Below are positions 35,176-43,803 of a DNA stretch of 64,000 nt, piece by piece. The stretch is from Shewanella sp. 1CM18E (lineage in GTDB: Bacteria > Pseudomonadota > Gammaproteobacteria > Enterobacterales > Shewanellaceae). Position 1 is the stretch's first letter. The number at the start of each line of letters is the position of its first letter. Location: positions 273,182 through 337,181 of the forward strand of contig NZ_JALNTW010000004.1 of NCBI RefSeq assembly GCF_023161665.1, read 5' to 3'. A program made the translations under genes and the position numbers. Below the pieces are notes generated by a model that was not told the origin of the DNA, did no database searches, and saw only the letters and a list, made by a program, of their open reading frames with translations.

Positions 35176-35937
35176 TTAAGCTGGCGCCCAGTACCCCATA
35201 GCAACGCCTTTATCTACCAATTCGGCAACAGCGAGCTCAATGGCTTGTAATACGCAAAACTGCACCGGCTCATTGGTAGTAAATCCAACCTCTGCTTCAG
35301 CAAGTCGATTAAGGCTAGTAAAGCGGATTAAGCCGGCACGCATTTCTTGAGAGAATACGCGCTTAGTGGTTGAAACTGACATCATAACTTTGCCCGTATG
35401 TACATCTACAGCGCGCAAGTAAATGGTCACTTGATCTTCACGATACATCTCCGAAGCACCTATGCCGTAATACTCTACGCCAGCACCGCCCGTACTAATG
35501 TTTGTCTCGTAACTAATAATGCCACCCTCTAATAACAAACGGGCATTGGTTAGCTGGGGCACTTCTTCTTTCTTAGATTTCTCAGGCTGCTTTTTTGTTA
35601 TTTTTCGCTCAGTCAGCAGGTTCTGTAAGCCCTCCCTTTCTACTGGCGTAAACCACTTAGAGTCAAGCAGCGTTTGCACCAACATAGATGTGGCCCCTTG
35701 GGTTACTGCAGTAGAGAAAGAGCTAACATTTTGCTGCGGCTTATATTGCCCGGTTTGATCTCTAAAAGAGTAAACAGCGACAGGAATAGGATACTTAGGA
35801 CCAGGTTTAGCCATTAGCGCCTGCATCGTTTCGCTAGTTGGGTTGAGTTTAGCTTCTGTAATATTTAGCTCAGGCTTAGGAATAAGACTGCAACCACACA
35901 AACCAAGTGCAACCATAAAAGTAGTTAAACGTTTCAT
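35176..35937 (-). CDS. csgG: Curli secretion channel lipoprotein CsgG
   Basis: 253 aa lipoprotein. The signal ends LGLCGCS, with lipobox GLCGC. The chain has the CsgG landmarks: VAVYSFRDQTGQYKP, SSFSTAVTQGATSMLVQTLL, WFTPVEREGLQNLLTERKI, LLEGGIISYETNISTGG, GIGASEMYREDQVTIYLRAVD. It forms the nonameric outer-membrane pore that exports curli subunits. GGAGG lies 7 bp before the ATG. It is the last gene of csgE-csgF-csgG. Length (277 in E. coli) is similar. Confidence 0.94.
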   Translation of the reverse strand: MKRLTTFMVALGLCGCSLIPKPELNITEAKLNPTSETMQALMAKPGPKYPIPVAVYSFRDQTGQYKPQQNVSSFSTAVTQGATSMLVQTLLDSKWFTPVEREGLQNLLTERKITKKQPEKSKKEEVPQLTNARLLLEGGIISYETNISTGGAGVEYYGIGASEMYREDQVTIYLRAVDVHTGKVMMSVSTTKRVFSQEMRAGLIRFTSLNRLAEAEVGFTTNEPVQFCVLQAIELAVAELVDKGVAMGYWAPA

Positions 35938-35940
35938 GTT

Positions 35941-36327
35941 TTACCCTCCGTATGTTGGCATTTCAATCACTGTGACTTCACCAGTGATTAAATTAGTGAT
36001 AGTAAGCATCACTCCACCACCAATAGAGGCCACTTCAATACGGAAGTCCCCGGTGTCATATGTTCCGTCAGTGATTTCACCGCTAGCGACACCACGGGTA
36101 ATCGTATTCATAATGTTGCGCTCAAGCGACTCTTTAAAACGAGAAACAAAATCCTCTTCCGTCGTTTTGGCGGTATGATCATTTTGTGCATTCGCCTTAT
36201 TTAGCAAATAAGACCCATTAAGCGCCGAGCCGCCAAAACTGGGATTGATTGGCGTATAAACTAGCTCTGTAGCCTGTACTGAATTAGCCAAGAATACAGC
36301 GGCTAAAATTAACATCCTGTTATTCAT
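35941..36327 (-). CDS. csgF: Curli assembly protein CsgF
   Basis: 128 aa with a signal peptide (~1-19). Mature start TELVYTPINPSFGGSALNGSYLLNKANAQN is the conserved CsgF N terminus, which inserts into the CsgG pore and links it to CsgB nucleation. It ends 3 bp before the csgG start. Length matches E. coli (138). Confidence 0.94.
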   Translation of the reverse strand: MNNRMLILAAVFLANSVQATELVYTPINPSFGGSALNGSYLLNKANAQNDHTAKTTEEDFVSRFKESLERNIMNTITRGVASGEITDGTYDTGDFRIEVASIGGGVMLTITNLITGEVTVIEMPTYGG

Positions 36328-36337
36328 TTTAGTTATC

Positions 36338-36733
36338 CTAATATCCGTCTGAACTATCAGCTAACTCTCCTGTAATGGCATTTGCTCTAACTCGAGCAAG
36401 ATGATCTATGGTGAGTAATATAGCTTGTTCTGCTCTTTCTTTTATCGGGCTAGCTCTGCGCCCAAAGTGAGTTTTATAAATCGTGACGCCGTTAACTTCC
36501 AAACTAAGCAAAGTTCCAGCTTGAGGGAAAACGGTTTCATATAGAGTGACATTAAAGCCCTGTGTAAACGGCAGATCTCGCCAGTAACTTGAATAGTAAA
36601 AACTAAAGTCCTTACCAAAGCGCGTTAAGGTTCTATCAATTACTAGGCCACTGATCTCAATATCGCTGTCCTGCGCCCACGTAGGTAATGAACAGCAAAA
36701 AATCAGCAAAAAAATTGAAAGCTTTACCCGCAT
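36338..36733 (-). CDS. csgE: Curli assembly protein CsgE
   Basis: 131 aa from the ATG at 36733 behind AGAGGTTG; a longer frame has 25 extra N-terminal residues with no ribosome site. The signal peptide ends TWAQ-DS. EISGLVIDRTLTRFGKDFSFYYSSYWR...GFNVTLYE.. matches CsgE, the periplasmic adaptor that caps CsgG and selects substrates. First gene of the csgEFG operon; the gap to csgF is 10 bp. Confidence 0.92.
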   Translation of the reverse strand: MRVKLSIFLLIFCCSLPTWAQDSDIEISGLVIDRTLTRFGKDFSFYYSSYWRDLPFTQGFNVTLYETVFPQAGTLLSLEVNGVTIYKTHFGRRASPIKERAEQAILLTIDHLARVRANAITGELADSSDGY

Positions 36734-36947
36734 CGCAAATACAACCTCTGCATTTAATAAGAACCTATGTTTAGATAAACCGCTTACAATTGGCATGGCT
36801 AAGCCCAACCATTTATCGGTTTTCTACACTAGCAGTAATTGAATTGCTTTTGACGCTTGCTTTGACCTGTTTACAGCAAAGCGAACAAACGTAGAAAAAA
36901 GGCGTAGTACTTTTGGGTAAGATTATATTTTACGAATTACAGCCATA

Positions 36948-36974
36948 AAAAAGCCCAGCTACTCGCTGGGCTTT
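36948..36974 (-). terminator. Terminator of ssb
   Basis: On the minus strand, AAAGCCCAGC GAGTA GCTGGGCTTT followed by TTTT. Confidence 0.85.
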
Positions 36975-37009
36975 CAATGTTCAAGTTAACATTTAAGTAT
37001 TTATATCAT

Positions 37010-37699
37010 TTAAAACGGGATATCGTCATCCCAGCCATCATCCAAATCTGGAGTGATCTGCTGTGGCTGCGGAGCTGGACGCTGCTGTGGCGCTTGCTGC
37101 GGAGCTGGTGCAGATTGTGGCTTAGGTGCATAACCACCTTGTTGAGGTGCTTGTTGCTGTTGTGGTTGCTGTTGGTAACCACTTTGCTGAGCTGGAGCTT
37201 GTGGCTTCGGCTGGTAGCTGTTTTGCTGTTGAGGCTGCTGTGAACCGTAACCGCCTTGCTGTTGAGGCTGCTGTGAACCGTAGCCACCTTGCTGCTGTTG
37301 CTGGCCGCCATAGTTCTGGTTGCCACCTTGAGATGGAGCACCCGCATTTTGGTTACGGCTACCTAGCATTTGCATGCTACCACCTTGATCGACAACCACT
37401 TCAGTGCTGTAACGATCTTGACCGCTTTGGTCTTTCCACTTACGAGTCTGTAGCTTGCCTTCAAGGTAAACTTGAGAGCCTTTACGTAAATACTCACCAG
37501 TGATTTCAGCTAGTTTGCCGAACATCACAACACGGTGCCATTCAGTACGCTCTTGCTGTTGACCTTGTTGGTCTTTCCAAGACTCACTTGTCGCCACGGT
37601 AATGTTGGCTACGGCATTGCCATTTGGCATGTAACGTACTTCAGGATCTTGCCCTAAATTACCGACCAAAATTACTTTATTGACACCACGACTAGCCAT
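37010..37699 (-). CDS. ssb: Single-stranded DNA-binding protein
   Basis: 229 aa. OB-fold ~1-110 ([27 protein letters not shown] and [13 protein letters not shown]), a long Gln/Pro/Gly-rich linker ~115-215 with tandem [11 protein letters not shown] units, and the acidic tail [10 protein letters not shown], the docking site for repair and replication proteins. The linker is longer than in E. coli (178 aa total). AGGAG 5-6 bp before the ATG. Divergent arrangement with uvrA is broken by one MFS gene co-directional with ssb. Confidence 0.97.
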   Translation of the reverse strand: MASRGVNKVILVGNLGQDPEVRYMPNGNAVANITVATSESWKDQQGQQQERTEWHRVVMFGKLAEITGEYLRKGSQVYLEGKLQTRKWKDQSGQDRYSTEVVVDQGGSMQMLGSRNQNAGAPSQGGNQNYGGQQQQQGGYGSQQPQQQGGYGSQQPQQQNSYQPKPQAPAQQSGYQQQPQQQQAPQQGGYAPKPQSAPAPQQAPQQRPAPQPQQITPDLDDGWDDDIPF

Positions 37700-37731
37700 T
37701 GAAATCTCCTGGAACGTATATTAAATTTTTA

Positions 37732-39099
37732 CTAATCGACAGAGCGTAACACAGCTCTGGCTTCTCTCAAATCGAAATGGTCATCTACTTTTAAATAAGC
37801 CACTTTTTCTTCGAGTACCACTATCGCCTCTGACACACCGGTAAGTGCCGACAACTCAGTCGCCATGGTCACTGCACTCTGTTTATCAGTTACGTTAGCC
37901 TCTAATGTGTAACTCTTGAGTAGCACTGGATTTTTCATACCGAAGGTCAATAAAAACCAAATAACCATCAAGCCTAATGCAACAGAAAACACCCCAGATG
38001 CACCTAGTAATTCATAGGCACCACCGCCTAGTAAACCACCACAAAATGCACCTAAAAATTGACTAGTCGAATAAACGCCCATTGCCGAGCCTTTATCGCC
38101 AACCGGGCAAAACTTTGCAATTAAGCTTGGCAATGATGCTTCAAGATAATTAAAGCCAGTAAAGAACAGCACCACCGCAATACTCAATACCACTAAGTTA
38201 TCGGCAAACATCGCCATTGAGCCAAGAGCTGCCATCATAATCAACAGGGCAACTTGGAACATGCCTTTGGTATTATTGCGCTTAACCCCAATAATAATCA
38301 GCGGTACCATTAAAAAGAACGCGCCCATAAAGGCTGGAAAATACAGCATCCAGTGCTCTTCTTTGGCAAGTCCCGCATCAACTAAATCGAGCGGTAAAGC
38401 CACAAACACAGCTGTTAATACCAGATGCAAAATAAAGATACCGGCATCAAGTCTAAATAATTGTGGGTCGAGCAACATGCGCTTGAGCTTTTCTGGCGCG
38501 GCGACCGTGTCGCCCTTAGGTGCTTGTGAAATAGGATTAGGCACTAAGGCTTGCACAATAATCATACCAAGCAAAGCAAGGCCAGCAGTCATAAAGAACA
38601 GCCCGGATAATCCAAGGTGCTGCGCTACAATTGGGCCCACTAGTAAGGAGAGTGCAAACGAGAATCCGATACACATACCGATAATCGCCATCACTTTGGT
38701 GCGCTGTTCATCGCGGGTTAAGTCTGCAGCAAGTGCTAATACGGCAGCGGCAATCGCGCCCATACCTTGCAAGGCTCGACCGGCAACGACGCCATAAATG
38801 GTTTCAGCATTGGCGGCTACTAAGCTACCTAATGCAAAGATTAATAATCCGGCTAAGATGATAGGTTTGCGGCCAAATTTGTCAGATAAAATCCCCATAG
38901 GGATCTGCAAAACCGCTTGCGTTAAACCATATGCGCCAATCGCAATACCCACCCATAAAGGCGAGAATCCCTCAAGGTGTTGCCCATAAAGAGCAAAAAC
39001 AGGCATGATCATAAACAAGCCCATCATGCGCAATCCAAATACACTGGCTAAAGAAAACGCGACTTTTTTCTCAGTCTTAGAAAGTCCGTTGTTGGCCAT
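37732..39099 (-). CDS. MFS transporter with C-terminal YAM-type domain (YajR-like)
   Basis: 455 aa from the ATG at 39099 behind GGGCGGGGG; a TTG seven codons upstream is less likely. Twelve transmembrane segments (~10-395), with the loop 2-3 motif GILSDKFGRKP typical of drug:H+ antiporters, then a ~65-residue soluble tail (SAVTMATELSALTGVSEAIVVL..AYLKV) like the ferredoxin-like YAM domain of E. coli YajR. Substrate unknown. It lies 32 bp upstream of ssb with no terminator, so may be co-transcribed. Confidence 0.87.
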   Translation of the reverse strand: MANNGLSKTEKKVAFSLASVFGLRMMGLFMIMPVFALYGQHLEGFSPLWVGIAIGAYGLTQAVLQIPMGILSDKFGRKPIILAGLLIFALGSLVAANAETIYGVVAGRALQGMGAIAAAVLALAADLTRDEQRTKVMAIIGMCIGFSFALSLLVGPIVAQHLGLSGLFFMTAGLALLGMIIVQALVPNPISQAPKGDTVAAPEKLKRMLLDPQLFRLDAGIFILHLVLTAVFVALPLDLVDAGLAKEEHWMLYFPAFMGAFFLMVPLIIIGVKRNNTKGMFQVALLIMMAALGSMAMFADNLVVLSIAVVLFFTGFNYLEASLPSLIAKFCPVGDKGSAMGVYSTSQFLGAFCGGLLGGGAYELLGASGVFSVALGLMVIWFLLTFGMKNPVLLKSYTLEANVTDKQSAVTMATELSALTGVSEAIVVLEEKVAYLKVDDHFDLREARAVLRSVD

Positions 39100-39364
39100 G
39101 CCCCCGCCCTGATCAGTCAACCTTAATTAGGTCGCGGAGTTTATCACGAAGTTTTTCATAGCCCAAAAGTAAAAACTAAAGATGTATAGTCAAGCCATGT
39201 TTTAAGTTCTTGGTTCTCAAAGCAGCCATATCAAAGGGCTTAGGGGCTTCACCATGGAAAAATCTATTTTGTCACCTACAATTGATAGCCAGTTCTGTCT
39301 ATTTCCTGAGGCAAATTTGTGAGATACTTAACCACTTTTTTCGGCTTTGAGATCTGAACGCTAG

Positions 39365-42205
39365 ATGGAAAATATTGAAGTACGTGGTGCTCGTACCCAC
39401 AATCTTAAAAACATCAACCTGACCATTCCTCGCGACAAACTTATCGTGATCACAGGACTTTCGGGTTCAGGTAAATCTTCTCTAGCGTTTGATACGTTAT
39501 ATGCAGAAGGGCAACGACGCTATGTCGAGTCTTTATCTGCTTATGCGCGTCAATTTTTAAGCTTGATGGAAAAGCCTGATGTTGACCATATTGAAGGTTT
39601 GAGCCCGGCAATTTCTATCGAACAAAAATCAACATCTCATAACCCGCGCTCAACCGTGGGTACTATTACCGAAATCTACGATTATTTACGTCTGCTGTTT
39701 GCTCGCGTTGGTGAGCCACGTTGCCCAACTCATGGTGAGCCATTAGCCGCACAAACCGTCAGCCAGATGGTCGACAAGGTGCTTGAGCTACCAGAAGACA
39801 GTCGTCAAATGCTGCTCGCTCCAGTAGTTAATAACCGCAAAGGCGAGCACGTTAAGCTACTTGAAAGCTTATCGGCACAAGGTTATATCCGCGCCCGTAT
39901 CGATGGGGAAGTCTGCGACTTAACCGATCCGCCAGAGCTAGACCTGCACGTAAAACATACCATTGAAGTGGTGGTTGACCGCTTTAAAGTACGTGGTGAT
40001 ATCAAGCAACGTTTAGCCGAATCATTTGAAACAGCGCTAGAGCTTTCTGGCGGTATCGCCAAGATTGCTAGCATGGATCCTGCTGAAGGCAAAAATAAGC
40101 CTGAAGAGCATGTGTTCTCAGCTAACTTCGCTTGCCCTGTTTGCGGCTACTCAATGGCAGAACTTGAGCCACGCATATTCTCGTTTAACAACCCAGCGGG
40201 TGCTTGCCAAACCTGTGATGGTCTAGGCGTACAGCAGTTTTTTGACCCTGAGCGCGTGATCACTAACACCGAGCTTTCATTAGCAGGCGGCGCAATTCGC
40301 GGCTGGGACAGACGTAATTTCTATTACTTCCAAATGCTGACCTCGCTTGCCGAGCACTACAAATTTGATATTGAAAAGCCGTTCGAGCAACTAAGCGATG
40401 AAGTACGTAAAATTGTACTTTACGGCTCAGGCAATCAAAGCATCGCCTTTAAATATATCAATGATCGCGGCGATGTAGTTGTTAGAAATCATCCATTCGA
40501 GGGGATTTTAAACAACATGGACCGCCGTTACCGCGAAACCGAATCAAATGCGGTCCGTGATGAGCTCACCAAGTTTATTAATACTCAGTCTTGCCAAAGC
40601 TGTGGCGGCTCACGTCTGCGTGAAGAAGCTCGTAACGTGTTTATTGAAGATCTGAATCTTCCAGTTTTGACTCAGTGGTCTATTGGCGAAGCCATGGACT
40701 ACTTTGACAAACTTGAGCTAACAGGCCAACGCGCGCAAATTGCCGAAAAAATCCTTAAAGAGGTGCGCGATCGCTTAGGTTTCTTAGTGAACGTTGGCTT
40801 AAATTATTTAAGCCTTTCACGCTCTGCTGACACATTGTCAGGCGGTGAAGCCCAGCGAATTCGTCTTGCCAGCCAAATTGGTGCCGGCCTTGTGGGCGTA
40901 ATGTACGTGTTAGACGAACCATCAATTGGTTTGCATCAACGTGATAACGAGCGCTTGCTACAAACCCTTATTCATCTGCGCGATCTCGGTAACACTGTGA
41001 TTGTGGTTGAGCACGATGAAGATGCGATTCGTATGGCTGATCACGTGATTGATATCGGCCCAGGTGCCGGTGTGCACGGTGGTCAAGTGATTGGTGAAGG
41101 TACACTGCAAGACCTACTTAACTGCAAAGAGTCCATCACAGGTCAGTACCTATCTGGCGAAAAGCAAATTCACATCAAGACTGAACGTACTGAATTTGAC
41201 CCAACTAAGCTTATCGAGCTATTTGGCGCATCGGGTAACAACCTCCAAGATGTTGATTTGCAAGTTCCTGTTGGCTTATTCACCTGTATCACAGGTGTGT
41301 CTGGCTCAGGTAAATCAACGCTTATTAACGACACTTTCTACAAAATTGCTCACATGCAACTTAACGGCGCGACTGTTGATGAGCCAGCACCTTATAAGAA
41401 AGTTGTTGGTATGGATCACTGCGATAAAGTGGTCGATATCGACCAGAGCCCAATTGGCCGCACTCCACGCTCAAATCCAGCTACCTATACTGGCATTTTC
41501 ACCCCAATCCGTGAGCTATTTGCTGCAACACAAGAGTCGCGAACTCGCGGTTATCAGCCGGGTCGTTTCTCGTTTAACGTCAAAGGTGGTCGCTGTGAGG
41601 CTTGCCAAGGCGATGGTTTAATCAAGGTAGAAATGCACTTCTTACCGGATGTGTATGTGCCATGTGATAGCTGTAAAGGCCAGCGTTATAACCGTGAAAC
41701 CTTAGATGTACGCTTTAAAGGTAAGAACATTCACGAAGTGCTGCAGATGACAGTTGAAGAAGCGCGTCCGTTCTTTGAAGCGATTCCAGCTGTTGCACGT
41801 AAGCTGCAAACCTTGATGGATGTCGGCTTGTCGTATATTCGTTTAGGTCAAAGTGCAACTACGCTATCAGGCGGTGAAGCGCAGCGAGTTAAACTTGCCA
41901 AAGAGCTGTCTAAGCGTGATACCGGCAAAACACTGTATATTCTTGATGAACCGACAACCGGTCTGCACTTTGCAGATATTCAATTGCTATTGGATGTACT
42001 GCACCGCCTCAAGTCTCACGGCAACACAATCGTTGTTATTGAGCATAACCTTGATGTGATTAAAACCGCAGACTGGATTATCGATCTAGGTCCTGAAGGT
42101 GGATCTGGTGGCGGCACTATTTTAGTTGCGGGTACCCCAGAAGAGGTTGCAGAGCATACAGAGTCCCATACAGCACGCTTCTTAAAGCCACTTTTAGCTA
42201 AGTAA
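39365..42205 (+). CDS. uvrA: Excinuclease ABC subunit A
   Basis: 946 aa. Two ABC modules: Walker [13 protein letters not shown] (~31-42) and [13 protein letters not shown] (~640s), ABC signatures [12 protein letters not shown] and [12 protein letters not shown], Walker [13 protein letters not shown] and [12 protein letters not shown]. Zinc modules [10 protein letters not shown] and CEACQGDG...CDSCKG. This is the damage-recognition dimer of nucleotide excision repair. Length as E. coli (940). No LexA box could be found in the 265-bp upstream region. Confidence 0.97.
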   Translation: MENIEVRGARTHNLKNINLTIPRDKLIVITGLSGSGKSSLAFDTLYAEGQRRYVESLSAYARQFLSLMEKPDVDHIEGLSPAISIEQKSTSHNPRSTVGTITEIYDYLRLLFARVGEPRCPTHGEPLAAQTVSQMVDKVLELPEDSRQMLLAPVVNNRKGEHVKLLESLSAQGYIRARIDGEVCDLTDPPELDLHVKHTIEVVVDRFKVRGDIKQRLAESFETALELSGGIAKIASMDPAEGKNKPEEHVFSANFACPVCGYSMAELEPRIFSFNNPAGACQTCDGLGVQQFFDPERVITNTELSLAGGAIRGWDRRNFYYFQMLTSLAEHYKFDIEKPFEQLSDEVRKIVLYGSGNQSIAFKYINDRGDVVVRNHPFEGILNNMDRRYRETESNAVRDELTKFINTQSCQSCGGSRLREEARNVFIEDLNLPVLTQWSIGEAMDYFDKLELTGQRAQIAEKILKEVRDRLGFLVNVGLNYLSLSRSADTLSGGEAQRIRLASQIGAGLVGVMYVLDEPSIGLHQRDNERLLQTLIHLRDLGNTVIVVEHDEDAIRMADHVIDIGPGAGVHGGQVIGEGTLQDLLNCKESITGQYLSGEKQIHIKTERTEFDPTKLIELFGASGNNLQDVDLQVPVGLFTCITGVSGSGKSTLINDTFYKIAHMQLNGATVDEPAPYKKVVGMDHCDKVVDIDQSPIGRTPRSNPATYTGIFTPIRELFAATQESRTRGYQPGRFSFNVKGGRCEACQGDGLIKVEMHFLPDVYVPCDSCKGQRYNRETLDVRFKGKNIHEVLQMTVEEARPFFEAIPAVARKLQTLMDVGLSYIRLGQSATTLSGGEAQRVKLAKELSKRDTGKTLYILDEPTTGLHFADIQLLLDVLHRLKSHGNTIVVIEHNLDVIKTADWIIDLGPEGGSGGGTILVAGTPEEVAEHTESHTARFLKPLLAK

Positions 42206-42226
42206 TAAAGGTTTAAAAAGCAAAAA

Positions 42227-42541
42227 ATGCATTTTGGTAATCTCTTTTTAAGCTTGGGCCTAGTGTTTTCACTCGGCCTTTTACTTACTGCCGTGGTCGA
42301 CCCTTTAATTGGCAGTTGCAGCGTTCATAGCGCTAGAGTCATTAGCAGCGATAAAGAATCCAGCACGATTGCACTGCCAAACGGCACAGTATCGAGTGTG
42401 GCAGTGGGCAATCTTAAAGAGCAGTCGTTAATTCAAGTCGGTGCTAAGCGGCGCTTGTTCTCGCGGGTAAAAGTGTACAAGGTTAAAGCCATTGACCTAC
42501 CGCAGGTTAACAAAAACGTTATGCAATTCAGCCAAATATAA
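42227..42541 (+). CDS. Small membrane-anchored protein, unknown function
   Basis: 104 aa. One N-terminal hydrophobic segment (~6-28), then a soluble domain with one Cys (~31) and a beta-rich basic tail (GAKRRLFSRVKVYKV). It lies 21 bp after uvrA with an AGG upstream, so may be read through from it. I do not recognise the family. Confidence 0.65.
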   Translation: MHFGNLFLSLGLVFSLGLLLTAVVDPLIGSCSVHSARVISSDKESSTIALPNGTVSSVAVGNLKEQSLIQVGAKRRLFSRVKVYKVKAIDLPQVNKNVMQFSQI

Positions 42542-42570
42542 GTTCACTTGTTTTGGCCTCATTAAGCCGA

Positions 42571-42600
42571 TAACTTGCTAACATAATAGTTAGCAAGTTA
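42571..42600. repeat. Perfect 12-bp hairpin upstream of the M28 gene
   Basis: TAACTTGCTAAC ATAATA GTTAGCAAGTTA: 12-bp arms, 6-nt loop. It is followed by TTAAAAAGG rather than a T run, 18 bp before the M28 ATG. It could be a weak terminator of the preceding gene or a leader hairpin limiting ribosome access. Confidence 0.6.
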
Positions 42601-42618
42601 TTAAAAAGGCGAAAATGG

Positions 42619-43575
42619 ATGTTGCGTTTACTGTGCTTAATTATATTTGTATCACTGAGTGGCTGTGCTTCTGGCCCAAGTTGCAATAAAAAGCCGGAGC
42701 TCAGTTGGGCTAATACTGCAACTATAACCGCCGATATCAAAACCCTAACCAGTAGCGACATGGCCGGCCGTAAAACCGGCTCTCAAGGCGCGGCGCTTGC
42801 CCGAGATTTTCTGCAGCAACGCTTTCAACTAATTGGGCTTGAGCCATGGCAAGGCCAATACCAGCACGCTTTTACTTATCGCCACTCATTTAGCAATAAA
42901 GTGGGTATCAATATTATTGGTGTCGTGCCAGCCAACTCTCATAGTGACAACTGGCGCATGGTAATTGCCCATTACGACCATTTAGGCGGTAGCAATAAGC
43001 GTTATTATCCCGGTGCTGATGATAATGCGTCAGGCATTGCCGGATTATTACAACTCGCTGAACACGCAATAAAGCAAACAAATGACGTTAACCTCCTGTT
43101 TGTCGCCACAGATGCCGAAGAGCCAGGATTATACGGCGCCTATGCGTTAACCGAACAATTCGCTTTAACCGCCACAACGCCGCAAGCTAAGCAAATACAA
43201 CTTGCTATAAATCTAGATATGATTGGCAGACCCAATAGAACGAAAGCGATTTATATAGAAGGGCTTAGAAGGTTTCATTCGGCTGTGGAGATCCGTAAAA
43301 CGCTCATACAAGATAATCAATTATGTATACGTACTCAGCAGCCTAAAAGCTTTGACGGCTCAGCCATTACTATTGATTATCTAAGAGCATCTGATCATTA
43401 CCCACTACATAAAGTTGGCATTCCTTGGCTGTACTTTGGCGTTCCGACTCACAGGGATTACCACCAACCAACAGATACACAGGAAAAGCTAAATATTAAC
43501 TTTATTGCAGCAGTAAGCGAATCTGCGTACCAATTGCTAAAAATAGACACTTTACTGCTACAAAATTCCCATTAA
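42619..43575 (+). CDS. M28-family zinc peptidase, lipoprotein
   Basis: 318 aa. Type II signal peptide with lipobox LSGC (Cys ~15). M28 motifs: HYDHLGG (~117-123), YPGADDNASGIAGLL with metal-bridging Asp, FVATDAEEPGLYGAYA with catalytic Glu pair, NLDMIGRP, and SDHYPLHKVGIPWLYF with the last His. Likely an aminopeptidase or glutaminyl-cyclase-like enzyme of the periplasm. The hairpin just upstream may affect expression. Confidence 0.87.
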   Translation: MLRLLCLIIFVSLSGCASGPSCNKKPELSWANTATITADIKTLTSSDMAGRKTGSQGAALARDFLQQRFQLIGLEPWQGQYQHAFTYRHSFSNKVGINIIGVVPANSHSDNWRMVIAHYDHLGGSNKRYYPGADDNASGIAGLLQLAEHAIKQTNDVNLLFVATDAEEPGLYGAYALTEQFALTATTPQAKQIQLAINLDMIGRPNRTKAIYIEGLRRFHSAVEIRKTLIQDNQLCIRTQQPKSFDGSAITIDYLRASDHYPLHKVGIPWLYFGVPTHRDYHQPTDTQEKLNINFIAAVSESAYQLLKIDTLLLQNSH

Positions 43576-43658
43576 CGTGAACAAAGACTGACTTTTCATT
43601 ATGTGTAAATCATTATTTGGCCTACTATTTGCTTTGTAATTCGATAAAAATTCAAGAT

Positions 43659-43691
43659 TAATTGGTATTACCAATTAGGTGCTGCTATACT
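43659..43691 (+). promoter_or_regulatory. Likely deaD promoter with an overlapping inverted repeat
   Basis: TTGGTA (43662-43667) and TATACT (43686-43691) form a -35/-10 pair with an 18-bp spacer, ~110 bp before the start codon. The -35 lies inside TAATTGGTA-T-TACCAATTA (43659-43677), a near-perfect palindrome that could be an operator. The long untranslated leader is typical of cold-inducible deaD genes. Confidence 0.5.
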
Positions 43692-43803
43692 AGTCGGCTT
43701 ACTGATACGTTTTCGGTGCGGGAAGTCGACACGGGGTTGATTTTCTGTCTATTACACTTAAGCACATACTATTGTGCTCAGCTATTCCACAAGGCTACAA
43801 CCC

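Noticed and set aside
37126..37503. Open frames antisense to the ssb linker
   Set aside because: Produced by the repetitive Gln codons of the SSB linker.
38261..38797. 178-codon open frame antisense to the MFS gene
   Set aside because: Low-complexity Ala/Ser/Pro composition and no start signal; the MFS frame is clearly real.
39100..39364. Possible LexA/SOS box before uvrA
   Set aside because: Only a half site (CTGT in TTCTGTCTATT) is present; the matching ACAG at the right spacing is missing.
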